Shown piece after piece: positions 52,219 through 62,309 of a DNA stretch of 64,000 bases; positions within the stretch are counted from its first letter, which is position 1, and every line of letters starts with the position of its first letter. The stretch is from assembly GCF_016428855.1 (NCBI RefSeq), contig NZ_JAELTN010000023.1, positions 1 to 64,000 on the forward strand. The letters are read 5' to 3'. Below the pieces are notes generated by a model. That model made no database searches. It saw only the letters and a list, made by a program, of their open reading frames with translations, and was not told the origin of the DNA. Both the position numbers and the translations under genes were made by a program. This DNA is from Pedobacter sp. ASV28. Lineage in GTDB: Bacteria > Bacteroidota > Bacteroidia > Sphingobacteriales > Sphingobacteriaceae.

Positions 52219-53577
52219 CTATTTACCGATACAGAACTTCGTAAAAATATTCTCTAATAAATCGTCTGTGGTAACGGTACCCGTGATTTCTCCAAGGTAA
52301 TGGAGCGCCTGTTTAATATCCATGGCCAAGAAATCGGAAGTTACCGGATTGTTGATGTTTTCCAGTACCCGGTTTAGGGCATTTTGCGTTTGCTTTAAGG
52401 CTTCAACATGCCTAACATTAGTTACCAAAGTTTCGCTGGTATTGATATGGTGCAGGTTTACCTTTTCTAATAACTGTACTTTCAACTCCTCTACCCCTAC
52501 GCCGTCTTTGGCAGCCAATAGGAAGATGTCTTTTTCCTTAAAGGTCTGTTGCTGCGCTTGATCCAAAAGATCACTTTTGTTCACAATGGCCAGATAGGGA
52601 ATATTCAGTTGCTGTAACTCCTGTAATTGATCTTCTATTTCTGCCGGGGTTTGTAGGGCATCGACCAGGTAAATGATCAATTTGGCTTTCTTCATGTGCG
52701 CCAAGGTACGTTCTACGCCTTTGGCTTCAATTACATCGGCCGTTTGGCGTATGCCCGCCGTATCTATAAACCTGAAGATTACCCCATTGATGTTCAACTC
52801 ATCTTCTATGGTATCTCTGGTGGTGCCCGCAATATCACTTACAATAGCTCTTTCTTCATTGAGCAAGGCATTCAGCAGGGTCGATTTGCCTACGTTTGGC
52901 CGACCTGCAATAACCGTAGGCACTCCATTTTTCAGTACATTGCCCAGTTCAAAAGAAGCAATCAAACGCCTAAGCACAGCATTGATCTTTTGGATGAGTA
53001 CCATTAACTGTTCTCTATTGGCAAATTCTACATCTTCTTCGGCAAAATCGAGTTCCAGTTCGATCATCGAAGCAAAATGGATCAGTTGCTCCCGAAGGTC
53101 CTTCAGTTCGTTGCTAAAGCCACCACGCATCTGCTGCATGGCCACATCATGAGAAGCCTTGCTGTCCGAAGCAATCAGATCGGCTACCGCCTCGGCCTGG
53201 CTCAGGTCAAAGGCACCATTTAAAAAGGCCCTTAAGGTAAACTCGCCCGGTTTGGCCGCCCTTGCCCCGATCTTCAAAAACAGGTTGATGATCTGTTGGA
53301 TAATATAATTAGACCCATGACAGGAAATTTCTACCACATTTTCCTTGGTATAAGACCTCGGCCCAACATAAAGAGATACGACCACCTCATCGATAATCAA
53401 ATCACCATCCTTAATAAGGCCAAAGTGTAACGTATGCGAGGCCTGCATTTCCAGATCCTTACCTGAAAAAACCTGGTTGCTAAGGCTAATGGCCGATGGT
53501 CCCGATAAACGAATTACTCCTATGGCTCCACTTCCCGGAGGAGTGGACAAGGCAATGATGGTATCTGTTGTGTACAT
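52219..53577 (-). CDS. mnmE: tRNA modification GTPase MnmE
   Basis: A 452-residue protein, start at 53577 (MYTTDTIIALSTPPGSGAIG). An N-terminal folate-binding domain is followed by a central GTPase domain (G1 AGRPNVGKSTLLNAL, G3 IDTAGIRQT, G4 IVNKSDLL) and the characteristic C-terminal CIGK with the active Cys. With MnmG it installs the 5-carboxymethylaminomethyl group on the wobble uridine of tRNAs. The longer frame to 53622 is not family-like. It is divergent from the AI-2E gene. Confidence 0.96.
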   Translation of the reverse strand: MYTTDTIIALSTPPGSGAIGVIRLSGPSAISLSNQVFSGKDLEMQASHTLHFGLIKDGDLIIDEVVVSLYVGPRSYTKENVVEISCHGSNYIIQQIINLFLKIGARAAKPGEFTLRAFLNGAFDLSQAEAVADLIASDSKASHDVAMQQMRGGFSNELKDLREQLIHFASMIELELDFAEEDVEFANREQLMVLIQKINAVLRRLIASFELGNVLKNGVPTVIAGRPNVGKSTLLNALLNEERAIVSDIAGTTRDTIEDELNINGVIFRFIDTAGIRQTADVIEAKGVERTLAHMKKAKLIIYLVDALQTPAEIEDQLQELQQLNIPYLAIVNKSDLLDQAQQQTFKEKDIFLLAAKDGVGVEELKVQLLEKVNLHHINTSETLVTNVRHVEALKQTQNALNRVLENINNPVTSDFLAMDIKQALHYLGEITGTVTTDDLLENIFTKFCIGK

Positions 53578-53629
53578 GTAATGGAAGATTAAAGAACAAA
53601 GTGCAAGAGCTTGCCCATTCATTCTGATG

Positions 53630-53637
53630 CAAAAGTA
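53630..53637 (-). promoter_or_regulatory. Candidate -7 box for mnmE
   Basis: The minus strand reads TACTTTTG, matching TAnnTTTG, 53 bases upstream of the mnmE ATG. No good -33 TTTG was found at the usual spacing, so it is only a candidate. Confidence 0.3.
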
Positions 53638-53764
53638 ATACTTTTTATCTGGAGTTTTGGTAAGTGCAAAGTAAGGTCTTCTAGGTTATTATGGGTTCAT
53701 TTTCCTTAACACAAACAATTTATTTACTTTAGTGTTAGGTATCAAAAAACCCAAACTACGCTAT

Positions 53765-54889
53765 ATGAGAGAATTTCCTTTAACTGTAAAAAGATCCATA
53801 GAATTATTAGGCCTAACTTTGATCATTGCCATATTGGTAGTCGGTAGAGATATTATTATGCCCGTAATCATGGCTTTTTTCATCAGTATACTACTACTGC
53901 CCATTTATCGATTTTTAAGAAGATATAAATTCCCAGAATCGTTGTCGATTATATTGCCCATCTTAATTGTCTTTATCTTTGTAGCGGGCATTATCTGGTT
54001 CTTTTCAGCACAGATCGGCATCTTGGTGAACGATTTCCCCCAGATCAAGAGCAACGTGGCCAAGCACCTGAAATCATTGCAGGAATGGATCAGCAGTTTT
54101 ACCAATTTCTCGCTCAGCAAACAGGAAAAGTTTATTAATGAGAAGAGCGATGACCTGTTGAATATGGCGGGCAAGGCTGCTAGTGGTGCTGCCGTTACCT
54201 TAAGTGGAATTTTTGTATTTTTAGGCCTAATTCCCATCTATATCTATCTTATTCTATTCTACAAAGATATCTTGCTGCGTTTTATCTTCATGTGGTTTAA
54301 AATAGACCACCACCCAAGGGTAAAGGAAGCAGTATATGAATCGGAATCCATCATCAAAAACTATCTGGTGGGCCTATTGATACAAATTACCTACATGACC
54401 ATTATGCTGGGCGGTATCCTAATGCTTTTTGGCATTAAACACGCACTGCTTATTGGGGTAATCTTTGCCATTTTAAATCTTATTCCTTATGTGGGTGCCC
54501 TCATTGGCAATATACTTGGGGTATTGATCACTTTAACTTCCTCCCCACAATTATCGCCTGTCATTACGGTATTATTGGTCATTGCCTTTGTTCAGTTTTT
54601 AGACAATAATATTCTGATGCCAAGAATAGTAGGCTCTAAAGTAAAAATCAATGCACTGGTTTCTATTTTGGGTGTGGTTATAGGCGGTACAATTGCCGGC
54701 ATATCAGGCATGTTCCTGTCTATGCCAATTATAGCGGTACTGAAGGTCATATTCGACCGAAGCGAAGGGTTTAGGCATTGGGGTGTTCTATTGGGCGATG
54801 AAAGACCCGCCAAAAGTCCGATGAGTTTTTCCATGTATAGAAAAAAGGGACCTGTAAAGACCAAATCTGGGGTGATAGATAAGAAATAG
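53765..54889 (+). CDS. AI-2E family transporter (PerM/TqsA-like)
   Basis: A 374-residue membrane protein, start at ATG 53765 (MREFPLTVKRSIELLG); the frame extends to 53732 only by a GTG. It has about eight transmembrane helices, with conserved GLLIQITYMTIMLGGILML, NLIPYVGALIGNILGVLI and FLDNNILMPRIVGSKVKINA typical of the AI-2E exporter family. Some members export autoinducer-2 or act as Na+/H+ antiporters; the substrate is not known here. Confidence 0.9.
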   Translation: MREFPLTVKRSIELLGLTLIIAILVVGRDIIMPVIMAFFISILLLPIYRFLRRYKFPESLSIILPILIVFIFVAGIIWFFSAQIGILVNDFPQIKSNVAKHLKSLQEWISSFTNFSLSKQEKFINEKSDDLLNMAGKAASGAAVTLSGIFVFLGLIPIYIYLILFYKDILLRFIFMWFKIDHHPRVKEAVYESESIIKNYLVGLLIQITYMTIMLGGILMLFGIKHALLIGVIFAILNLIPYVGALIGNILGVLITLTSSPQLSPVITVLLVIAFVQFLDNNILMPRIVGSKVKINALVSILGVVIGGTIAGISGMFLSMPIIAVLKVIFDRSEGFRHWGVLLGDERPAKSPMSFSMYRKKGPVKTKSGVIDKK

Positions 54890-55026
54890 TCGGTTGGTTT
54901 TTTGGTTGGTTAGTTAGTTCGTTTTTTGGTGGAACTGGTTAATTGTTTAACTGCTGAATTGTTTAATTGGTTAATTGACTAGACATTAACCATAGCCGAT
55001 ATGGCTTAATATTTAGTATAATATGT

Positions 55027-55062
55027 AACAAGCCACCGTTGGGCCATCCAAAGTGGCTTGTT
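55027..55062. terminator. Strong hairpin between convergent genes
   Basis: AACAAGCCAC and GTGGCTTGTT are perfectly complementary (10 bp) with a 16-base loop, between the AI-2E gene and the convergent lipoprotein gene. Neither side has a long U-run, so it is a probable but not textbook terminator for both. Confidence 0.6.
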
Positions 55063-55072
55063 GATTATTTCT

Positions 55073-55594
55073 TTATCCACAAAATCCTGTTTGGTTACAG
55101 GTATCGATAATAATAGAATAAACAAAATTTTCATACATCCATGCATTTGGAGAACTAGCTGGTTCGCCAGGCATACGTATTTTTGTATAACCAGAAATTG
55201 TTGCAGTGATTAAGCCATCTGTTTGGTTAATCTGGCTGTATATTGGTGTATAAACATGAGTACTCGTTGTGGAAGGTCCAGTGTATAATGGAGATTTTCC
55301 AGCACCAAGCGACTTGATTACCAATAGTCCATTCTGACGTTCATAAGAGATATAGACCCTTACCGTATTGTTCATATCCCATACCCCGGTTCCGGCATTA
55401 CAATCAAAGGAAGCATGCCCCCCACCTTCAGGTACCCAGTCAATAATCAGGTCACAATCAGGACATTCAGGGCCATTCATTTTCTTTTCTTTTGCAGCAT
55501 CGGTTTTAATGGTTTCAAAAGAGGCCTGTTCTTTCTTGCAAGAAAATAAAACAGCAAAAAACATTAAAAAAAGGGGTAATTTGATTTTTTTCAT
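55073..55594 (-). CDS. Small secreted lipoprotein
   Basis: A 173-residue lipoprotein, start at 55594 (MKKIKLPLFLMFFAVLFSC). The lipobox VLFSC with Cys19 is followed by KK, as in Bacteroidota surface lipoproteins. The body is beta-rich with a Cys-rich start (NGPECPDCDLIIDW) and ends NQTGFCG. I recognise no family. It is convergent with the AI-2E gene across the hairpin at 55027. Confidence 0.78.
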   Translation of the reverse strand: MKKIKLPLFLMFFAVLFSCKKEQASFETIKTDAAKEKKMNGPECPDCDLIIDWVPEGGGHASFDCNAGTGVWDMNNTVRVYISYERQNGLLVIKSLGAGKSPLYTGPSTTSTHVYTPIYSQINQTDGLITATISGYTKIRMPGEPASSPNAWMYENFVYSIIIDTCNQTGFCG

Positions 55595-55882
55595 AATCGA
55601 GTTAATTTTAATGAATTGCAATGTAATTCTTTTTTCGCAGAACATTATTGTTTACCCAATGTTTTCACAACCACAACTAATCACCTCAAAATCAAAACAT
55701 AAACAAACCTTAAGATACTAACTGGTCACCTATTTACAATTTAACCCGACTTAAAGATCAACATACAATAAACTCAATTAAAGCAAAAAATAAACGGTCG
55801 ATACTACTGCAAACTGACAACAAAAGCGATGATCAACCCACAATTAGCCATGTGATGGCTCCTTTCAACCTTCAACCCATAA

Positions 55883-56677
55883 CTACTTCCAGAACACATC
55901 GTAAGCAAATCTTAAAATGGTACCAAAAACAACGATCAAAAAGAAGATACGGACAAACTTATTGCCCTTGAGCAGGGCCAGCTTGGCACCCAGAAAAGAA
56001 CCTAGTATATTAAAGACGGCCATTGGAATGGCATATTGAAAGAGCACATGTCCGGTAGAACTGAAATAGAGGAGTGCGGCGAGGTTAGTGCCTACATTTA
56101 CGATCTTGGCATGGGCACTTGCCCCAATGAAATCGAAGCCCAAAGCACCAATAAAAACCAAAATAAGAAACGAACCGGTTCCAGGCCCTATCAGTCCATC
56201 ATAGAAACCGATGACCAGGCCAAAAACAGCAGCCAGTAAGACTTGTCTGGCCAAGGTTTGGTTTCTCTGCTGTTGCACTCCAAATTGCTTGTTGAAATAA
56301 GTATACAGAGCAACTGCGATCAGCACCACCAAAATAATGGGTTTAATATGTTGATTATTGATCCTACTTACCAAATAGGCCCCTGTTAAAGAGGCCAGAA
56401 AAGCTGTAAACGTACACGTGGCCAAAACTGCCAGGTTAAACTTTACCTGCTTGGCATATTTTACCGCAGCTACTGCCGTGCCTGCCAGTGATGGAATCTT
56501 CACGGTTCCCAATAAGGTAGCTACTGGATATTGTGGCAAAATCAACAAAGTAGCGGGCGTTTGCAATAAGCCTCCGCCACCTACTATGGCATCGATAAAA
56601 CCTGCAGCAAAGGCCGCCAGACAAAGCAATACCAGTTCAGTTGCATTGGTGCTGAGCACACTTAAGATTTCATGCAT
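55883..56677 (-). CDS. TauE/SafE-type sulfite exporter family permease
   Basis: A 264-residue membrane protein with about eight helices. The family glycine motifs AAGFIDAIVGGGGLLQTPA and IGFYDGLIGPGTGSFLILVF mark the two repeated halves. These proteins export sulfite or sulfur-containing anions across the inner membrane. It starts 58 bp after argS on the same strand. Confidence 0.88.
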   Translation of the reverse strand: MHEILSVLSTNATELVLLCLAAFAAGFIDAIVGGGGLLQTPATLLILPQYPVATLLGTVKIPSLAGTAVAAVKYAKQVKFNLAVLATCTFTAFLASLTGAYLVSRINNQHIKPIILVVLIAVALYTYFNKQFGVQQQRNQTLARQVLLAAVFGLVIGFYDGLIGPGTGSFLILVFIGALGFDFIGASAHAKIVNVGTNLAALLYFSSTGHVLFQYAIPMAVFNILGSFLGAKLALLKGNKFVRIFFLIVVFGTILRFAYDVFWK

Positions 56678-56734
56678 ATTGGCAGTTCATTAGTGCCTAT
56701 TTTGATCCTTATTATCTTATCTTTTGGGTTCAGC

Positions 56735-58507
56735 CTACATCCTTTCGGGTACCTTAATTCCCAAAATACCCATTCCAGCTTTGATCACATCGGCACTTAA
56801 CCTGCAGATGTTCAAACGATGCTGTTTAAGCGCTTCATTTTCTTCCTTGATAATAGGAGGCACTTCATGATAAAACTTATTGAACAGCTTGGCAACTTCA
56901 TATAGGTAGTTGGCAATAAATGCCGGACTATAGGCCTTGGCCGCTTCAGCTACTTCTGTTGGATATTTGGCCAACAACATTACCATATCCAATTCTGTAG
57001 GTGTCAAATTCAGATCTGCGTAACTAGGCACCTTAAACTGATACTCTGCCCTGCTCAATAAGGATTTGATACGGGCATGTGTATATTGGATAAACGGACC
57101 TGTATTTCCTTGAAAATCGATGGATTCTGCAGGATCGAATAACAAACGTTTTTTAGGCTCTACCTTTAAAAGGAAATATTTCAGGGCCCCTAAGCCAATG
57201 GTACTATACAGTTCTTGTTTGTCAGCCTCCGAAAAGTCGTTCGTCTTGCCCAAATCTTCTGTCTTCTGCTTGGCCGTATCCACCATTTCAGCAATCAGGT
57301 CATCGGCATCTACTACTGTGCCTTCCCTACTTTTCATTTTTCCGCTTGGCAGGTCAACCATACCATAAGAAAGATGGTATAAACCTTTTGCCCAACTTTT
57401 GCCCAACTTTTCAAGGATAAGAAACAACACTTTAAAATGGTAATCTTGCTCATTACCTACCACGTATATGGATTTGTCCATTTTAAAATCATCGTACTTC
57501 ATTTGCGCAGTACCCAGATCTTGGGTAATGTAAACCGAGGTACCATCGGCACGTAAAACCAATTTTTGATCTAAACCATCGGCCGTAAGGTCAATCCATA
57601 CCGACCCATCTTCTTTTTTAAAGAAAACACCCTTAGCCAAGCCCTCCTCTACCGTATCTTTCCCCAACAGGTAAGTGTTGCTTTCGTAATAATATTTATC
57701 GAAATCTACGCCTAATTTTTTATAGGTAACATCGAAGCCCTGGTACACCCAGCCATTCATTTTTTCCCAAAGCGCTACCACTTCGCTATCGCCCTGCTCC
57801 CATTTCAAAAGCATTTGTTGTGCCGCTTTAATTAATGGCGCATTTTTTTTGGCTTCTTCTTCGGTTTGGCCTTCGGCCACTAAAGCCCCTATTTCCTTTT
57901 TGTATTCCTTATCGAAAACCACATAGTATTTTCCTACCAAATGGTCCCCCTTCAAGCCGGAGCTTTCCGGTGTTTCGCCATTGCCCCATTTTTGCCAGGC
58001 CAGCATCGATTTACAGATGTGTATACCCCTATCGTTTACCAAGTTTACCTTCACCACCTCATAACCATCGGCCTTAAGCAGCTCTGAAACAGCATAGCCC
58101 AACAGGTTATTACGTACGTGTCCCAAATGCAATGGCTTATTGGTATTGGGCGATGAATACTCCACCATCACCTTTTCTCCCTTTGGTTTAATAGAAAGGA
58201 AACTAGGAACCAATAAAGTATTATTCAGCAGGTCTATCCAATAGCTTTCTGCAATACTTAAGTTCAAAAAACCCTTCACCACATTGAAGCCTACTACTTC
58301 GTTTACCTTTTCTTGAAGATAGCGGCCAATATCATTAGCGGTTTCCTCTGGCGATTTTTTAGAAAACCGTACAAATGGAAAAACCACAATAGTTACCTGC
58401 CCTTCAAATTCTTTACGTGTTTCCTGTATGTTGATTACGTTTTCTGCAATTTCTTGCTCATATAATTCTTTAACGGCCTTAATTGCGCCAGCGACAATAA
58501 AATTCAT
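56735..58507 (-). CDS. argS: Arginyl-tRNA synthetase
   Basis: A 590-residue class I synthetase. SSPNTNKPLHLGHVRNN (HLGH at 127-130) and DLPSGKMKSREG (the KMSKS equivalent) are the catalytic signatures. The C-terminal anticodon-binding all-helical domain ends GMGILGIKVPERM. It charges tRNA-Arg. The neighbouring arginine deiminase and CtlX genes concern the same amino acid. Confidence 0.96.
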   Translation of the reverse strand: MNFIVAGAIKAVKELYEQEIAENVINIQETRKEFEGQVTIVVFPFVRFSKKSPEETANDIGRYLQEKVNEVVGFNVVKGFLNLSIAESYWIDLLNNTLLVPSFLSIKPKGEKVMVEYSSPNTNKPLHLGHVRNNLLGYAVSELLKADGYEVVKVNLVNDRGIHICKSMLAWQKWGNGETPESSGLKGDHLVGKYYVVFDKEYKKEIGALVAEGQTEEEAKKNAPLIKAAQQMLLKWEQGDSEVVALWEKMNGWVYQGFDVTYKKLGVDFDKYYYESNTYLLGKDTVEEGLAKGVFFKKEDGSVWIDLTADGLDQKLVLRADGTSVYITQDLGTAQMKYDDFKMDKSIYVVGNEQDYHFKVLFLILEKLGKSWAKGLYHLSYGMVDLPSGKMKSREGTVVDADDLIAEMVDTAKQKTEDLGKTNDFSEADKQELYSTIGLGALKYFLLKVEPKKRLLFDPAESIDFQGNTGPFIQYTHARIKSLLSRAEYQFKVPSYADLNLTPTELDMVMLLAKYPTEVAEAAKAYSPAFIANYLYEVAKLFNKFYHEVPPIIKEENEALKQHRLNICRLSADVIKAGMGILGIKVPERM

Positions 58508-59062
58508 AATGACAAAAATACATTAATTGTTGAAAAGTTTAGTTTTTTGGTTGGTTTGTTATTTAGTTGATTAGAGGGCGAGCATGGCAAATCAATCTAT
58601 TGAACGGATAAACTAATGAGCTATTGAACTAAATTGAAAAGCAAATTAGCTTCTGCGATCAACAGCTAGCCCTGCTATCCATTTCAAGTTTTTCCATTGT
58701 CTTCGGCAGGCTCAGACTGACATTGAAAAAGCTTTCCATTATGATCAGGTTTAGAAAACTTAAACCTGTGCATAACACTTGCCAACTAAACCCGATTGGC
58801 GTGTAAATACTTTTTGTTTCTTATCATTCTCAGCGCACCGAAGATTCTCTAGGTTTAGAAGCATTACCATAACAGATTCCTCGTTCCTCGGAATGACAGC
58901 ACAAAGAATAGACAAAAAGATTGTAACGAAAAGCGGGGCTACATTTAAATAGCAGCACCCTTATTGCTTTTCAGAAAAACACCCAAAAAGCTAAACATCC
59001 AACAACCAAAAAACTAGGTACTTTCAAAAAAAAGGATAGTTTTGTACTAACACCAAAATGAT
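58508..59062. other. Intergenic region with repeat-like low-complexity DNA
   Basis: About 555 bp with no gene. It starts with TTGGTTGG-type low-complexity sequence, and contains GTCTTCGGCAGGCTCAGACT (about 58696) and CCTCGTTCCTCGGAATGAC (about 58876), which look like fragments of dispersed intergenic repeats of Sphingobacteriales. A candidate -7 box TAGTTTTG lies at 59037-59044, 18 bases before the arginine deiminase start. Confidence 0.4.
59037..59044 (+). promoter_or_regulatory. Candidate -7 box of the arginine deiminase gene
   Basis: TAGTTTTG fits TAnnTTTG and lies 18 bases before the ATG at 59063. No convincing -33 element is seen upstream. Confidence 0.35.
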
Positions 59063-60517
59063 ATGAGCATGCAGAGTAATCCATTTAAGATAGGCGTAAC
59101 TACCGAAATTGGAAGATTAAGGAAATTATTGGTACACAGCCCAGATAGTGGATTGGGCAAAGTAGTGCCCTCAAAAGCACAAGATTGGCTATTTGAAGAC
59201 ATTGTACACCTTTATACCATCCGAAGGAATGAATATGATTACTACATCAAGCTTTTGATGTATTTTCTCGATCCAGAAAAAATCAAGGGGAAATTGGCTG
59301 CTATTGATTCTGAAGAAGCCAATCGGGGCTTCTATAAGCCCAATCACCCAAATTTTCACCACTCTGAACAGGTAGTAGAAGTACAGAACCTACTGGCTGA
59401 TATCTTAGCGGATACTTCAAAGAAAAAGAAGCTGACCGCAGCAGTCTGTGCCATAGAGGGCTGTACCTACAAGCTACAGCTCAAATTGATAGACACCGAT
59501 CCGAAAGAGCTGGCAGAAATCTTCATTTCGGGTACAATGGCCGATGACACCATGATTTTTGCGCCCATTCCGAACTTGATTTTTACCCGCGATGTGGGCA
59601 CTACCATTAACCAGTACATATTGCTGAACAAGCCTGCCAAAAAAGCTCGAGTACGCGAAACCTTGTTAATGCGCTATATTTTCTTCAACCATCCGTTTTT
59701 CGAAGCTTATCAAAATAATGTGCTCGAAATTCCCGACCCTACACAGCATTTTCTGCGACCAGGCGATGAGCCCAGTTTCCGTACCACTTTGGAAGGTGGC
59801 GATGTGATGATGGTAAGCCCCAACCATGTATTAATTGGCGTGAGCGAACGTACCTCTGAAGAAGGAGCCAACGAGGCCATCAAGCTTTTGTTCGACAATC
59901 ATGTAGTAGATAAGGTCACCGTGGTAAAAATTCCTGCCAAACGCGATTATATGCACCTAGATACGGTTTTCACGCAGGTAAAAAGAGACACCTGGGTTAT
60001 TCTACACAGTATTGCCCACAGTCCGGTTTATGATACGACCGAACCTATCCATTTTTTAAAAGAGCCAGAAAAGCTAGAAGCTACTACAGCCATACAATTC
60101 TACAAAGACAGACCAGGGCAGCCTAAGGTTTTTGAACATGTAGAAGCTTTATTGGATGATATTAGCAGGAATGAGCTCGGCAGTAATTCACCTACAAGAA
60201 TCATTTACAGCGGTAATCATATTTTTCCGTACGACAGCCGGGAACAATGGACCGACTCCTGTAATTTATTGGCCCTAAAAGAAGGCGTAGTTTTAGGATA
60301 CGACCGTAACGATAAAACGGTAGAGGCTTTCAAGGCAAATGGCTTTAATATCATAAAAGTGCAAGACCTGATCGCTGACCTGGAAAGTGGAAGAACCGAT
60401 GCAGCTAGCTTAACCGATACCTTGATCTTAATGCCCTCGGCAGAACTTTCAAGAGCAAGAGGTGGTTTCCATTGTATGAGCCTACCCATTTTGAGAGACG
60501 AATTAAGTTCAAAGTAA
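59063..60517 (+). CDS. Arginine deiminase family protein
   Basis: A 484-residue guanidino-group-modifying enzyme. Family motifs: IFTRD (174-177 FTRD), EGGDVMMVSPNHVLIGVSER, MHLDTVFT and the catalytic Cys471 in RGGFHCMSLP. It should hydrolyse arginine to citrulline and ammonia. It is longer than ArcA (~410 residues), with an extra segment at about 70-140. The start could also be the ATG two codons downstream. CtlX follows after 51 bp, suggesting a two-step arginine to ornithine route. Confidence 0.88.
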   Translation: MSMQSNPFKIGVTTEIGRLRKLLVHSPDSGLGKVVPSKAQDWLFEDIVHLYTIRRNEYDYYIKLLMYFLDPEKIKGKLAAIDSEEANRGFYKPNHPNFHHSEQVVEVQNLLADILADTSKKKKLTAAVCAIEGCTYKLQLKLIDTDPKELAEIFISGTMADDTMIFAPIPNLIFTRDVGTTINQYILLNKPAKKARVRETLLMRYIFFNHPFFEAYQNNVLEIPDPTQHFLRPGDEPSFRTTLEGGDVMMVSPNHVLIGVSERTSEEGANEAIKLLFDNHVVDKVTVVKIPAKRDYMHLDTVFTQVKRDTWVILHSIAHSPVYDTTEPIHFLKEPEKLEATTAIQFYKDRPGQPKVFEHVEALLDDISRNELGSNSPTRIIYSGNHIFPYDSREQWTDSCNLLALKEGVVLGYDRNDKTVEAFKANGFNIIKVQDLIADLESGRTDAASLTDTLILMPSAELSRARGGFHCMSLPILRDELSSK

Positions 60518-60568
60518 AAAACTTACGACAGCACATTTTGGACTTTCAACTTTAAACTTTTCACTCCT

Positions 60569-61480
60569 ATGCAAACAACATCACACCTATTAATGATCCG
60601 TCCGGTAGACTTCAAGTTTAATGAACAAACTGCCATTGACAATAAATTTCAGGTAGCCAGTGAACAGGAAAATGTGCAAGAAAAAGCATTGGCTGAATTT
60701 GACGGCTTTGTGGATATATTAAGAGAAAATGGCATAGATGTAAAGGTCATTAGCGATACTTTACAACCTGAAACACCCGATTCGATATTTCCCAACAACT
60801 GGGTCTCTTTCCATGAAGATGGCTCGGTTTATCTTTATCCCATGTTTTCGGCCAATAGAAGGTTGGAACGTCGAAAAGAAATAATTGAAGAACTTTCCCA
60901 AACCTTTGAAATAAACCATACCAGCGATTTAAGTTTCTACGAACAGCAGCATTTATTTTTGGAAGGTACGGGCAGCATGGTATTAGATAGGGAAAATAAA
61001 ATTGCTTATGCTTGCCTAAGCATACGGACAGACCAGGAAGTATTGAACAATTTCTGTATGCTCACGGGTTATACTCCCATTGCTTTTCAGGCTGTCGATG
61101 CCCAAAATTATCCTATTTACCACACCAATGTGATGATGTGCGTGGCAGACCATTACGTAGTCATCTGTTTGGAAAGTATCAAGAAAATACAGGAAAGGGA
61201 AATGGTAAAACAAAGCCTGGTCAATAGCGGAAAGGAAGTGATAGAGATTAGTTTTGATCAGATGAACCACTTTGCCGGAAATATGCTGCAGCTGAACAAT
61301 GCCGCTGGAGAAAAAATTTTGGTCATGTCTGCCCAGGCCTTAAGGTCGTTGCATGGCACCCAGATTACAAAACTGGAAAACTTTAACAGAATCATCACGG
61401 CACCGCTCTATACCATTGAACAAAACGGTGGCGGCAGTGCCAGGTGTATGTTGGCAGAAGTACATTTGCCGCTGAGGTAA
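60569..61480 (+). CDS. ctlX: Citrulline utilization hydrolase CtlX
   Basis: A 303-residue amidinotransferase-fold enzyme. LLMIRPVDFKFNEQTA, PNNWVSFHEDGSVYLYPM, GTGSMVLDRENKIAYACLS and the C-terminal catalytic Cys293 in GGGSARCMLAEVHLP match CtlX. It hydrolyses citrulline to ornithine, CO2 and ammonia. It lies 51 bp after the arginine deiminase-family gene. It is the second step of the probable pathway. Confidence 0.88.
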   Translation: MQTTSHLLMIRPVDFKFNEQTAIDNKFQVASEQENVQEKALAEFDGFVDILRENGIDVKVISDTLQPETPDSIFPNNWVSFHEDGSVYLYPMFSANRRLERRKEIIEELSQTFEINHTSDLSFYEQQHLFLEGTGSMVLDRENKIAYACLSIRTDQEVLNNFCMLTGYTPIAFQAVDAQNYPIYHTNVMMCVADHYVVICLESIKKIQEREMVKQSLVNSGKEVIEISFDQMNHFAGNMLQLNNAAGEKILVMSAQALRSLHGTQITKLENFNRIITAPLYTIEQNGGGSARCMLAEVHLPLR

Positions 61481-61534
61481 TATAATTACGGCAATTCCCA
61501 ACAATTATTTACATTTAGGAAAAAATAATCTCTC

Positions 61535-61921
61535 ATGAAAACTACCATCTTTATTATTTCCATTCTGATTATTAATACTCTTACAATCAAAGCTCAAGGT
61601 CTTTTTGGGAGAACATACAAAAAAGGATATTACTATAATAAGAACAATGAAAAAATAGAAGGGCTAGTTAGCTTCTTTGCATACTCAAATAGCTTTTACT
61701 ACAAAAAAAATGAGGATGCCAAGTGGGAGAAGATAAAAATAGAAAATATAAAATCTATTGTAAGTACTGAGAGAACTGTATATTATGAAAGTGGGTTTAA
61801 CTCTAAAAAAACACTTGAAAAATATATAGACAGTTTTTCTGTAAAGTCTGTTAATAAGGAAGGTAAAAATTTATACTTAGCCAAGTTAGTTCTAAGTAGT
61901 CCAGATATTAAAATTTGGTAA
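61535..61921 (+). CDS. Small secreted protein of unknown function
   Basis: A 128-residue protein with a cleavable signal peptide (MKTTIFIISILIINTLTIKA, cut near residue 20) and a Lys/Tyr/Asn-rich remainder (KKGYYYNKNNEKIEGLVS, YYESGFNSKKTLEKYIDS). No domain recognised. The pattern NEKIEGLVSFF resembles the start of small uncharacterised exported proteins of Bacteroidota. It ends 22 bp before the convergent 68-residue gene. Confidence 0.6.
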   Translation: MKTTIFIISILIINTLTIKAQGLFGRTYKKGYYYNKNNEKIEGLVSFFAYSNSFYYKKNEDAKWEKIKIENIKSIVSTERTVYYESGFNSKKTLEKYIDSFSVKSVNKEGKNLYLAKLVLSSPDIKIW

Positions 61922-61943
61922 TACTTACTCAAATGGGACAAGG

Positions 61944-62150
61944 TTATTTTTTAAGTTGTCTCACAATATCCTCGGCATCATATCTTGCTAGAAATTTTTC
62001 CAAAGTGGCTTTTAGGTCAGGAAGATGTTCTTGAATATAGGAATCGTATTGTTCTCGCTGTTCCTTGCTCAAGATTGATAACAAGGCTTTAAATTGATAG
62101 GACTTTAATACAGCATTTGCTCGTTTGACTTCTGAAGGTGTTAGTCCCAT
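61944..62150 (-). CDS. Small helical protein of unknown function
   Basis: A 68-residue protein starting MGLTPSEVKRANAVLKSYQF, predicted all-helical and charged, ending DAEDIVRQLKK. No motif recognised. It is convergent with the signal-peptide protein at 61535. Protein-like composition supports a real gene. Confidence 0.5.
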   Translation of the reverse strand: MGLTPSEVKRANAVLKSYQFKALLSILSKEQREQYDSYIQEHLPDLKATLEKFLARYDAEDIVRQLKK

Positions 62151-62309
62151 ATGTTATAATTTGTTGATATACTAATATAAGTGTTATGTCTCATGTATAA
62201 TCAATAAAATAGCTACTCATTCATAACAACTCAAACATTTATTTCACACTGTAATCAACTTGGAATTAACGAAATAAACACATTTTAGACATTTGTGGAA
62301 AAATATAAG

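Noticed and set aside
58508..59062. Tandem repeats or CRISPR-like structure in low-complexity intergenic DNA
   Set aside because: The repeats are irregular, short TTGGTTGG-type runs and single copies of dispersed sequences, without regular spacers.
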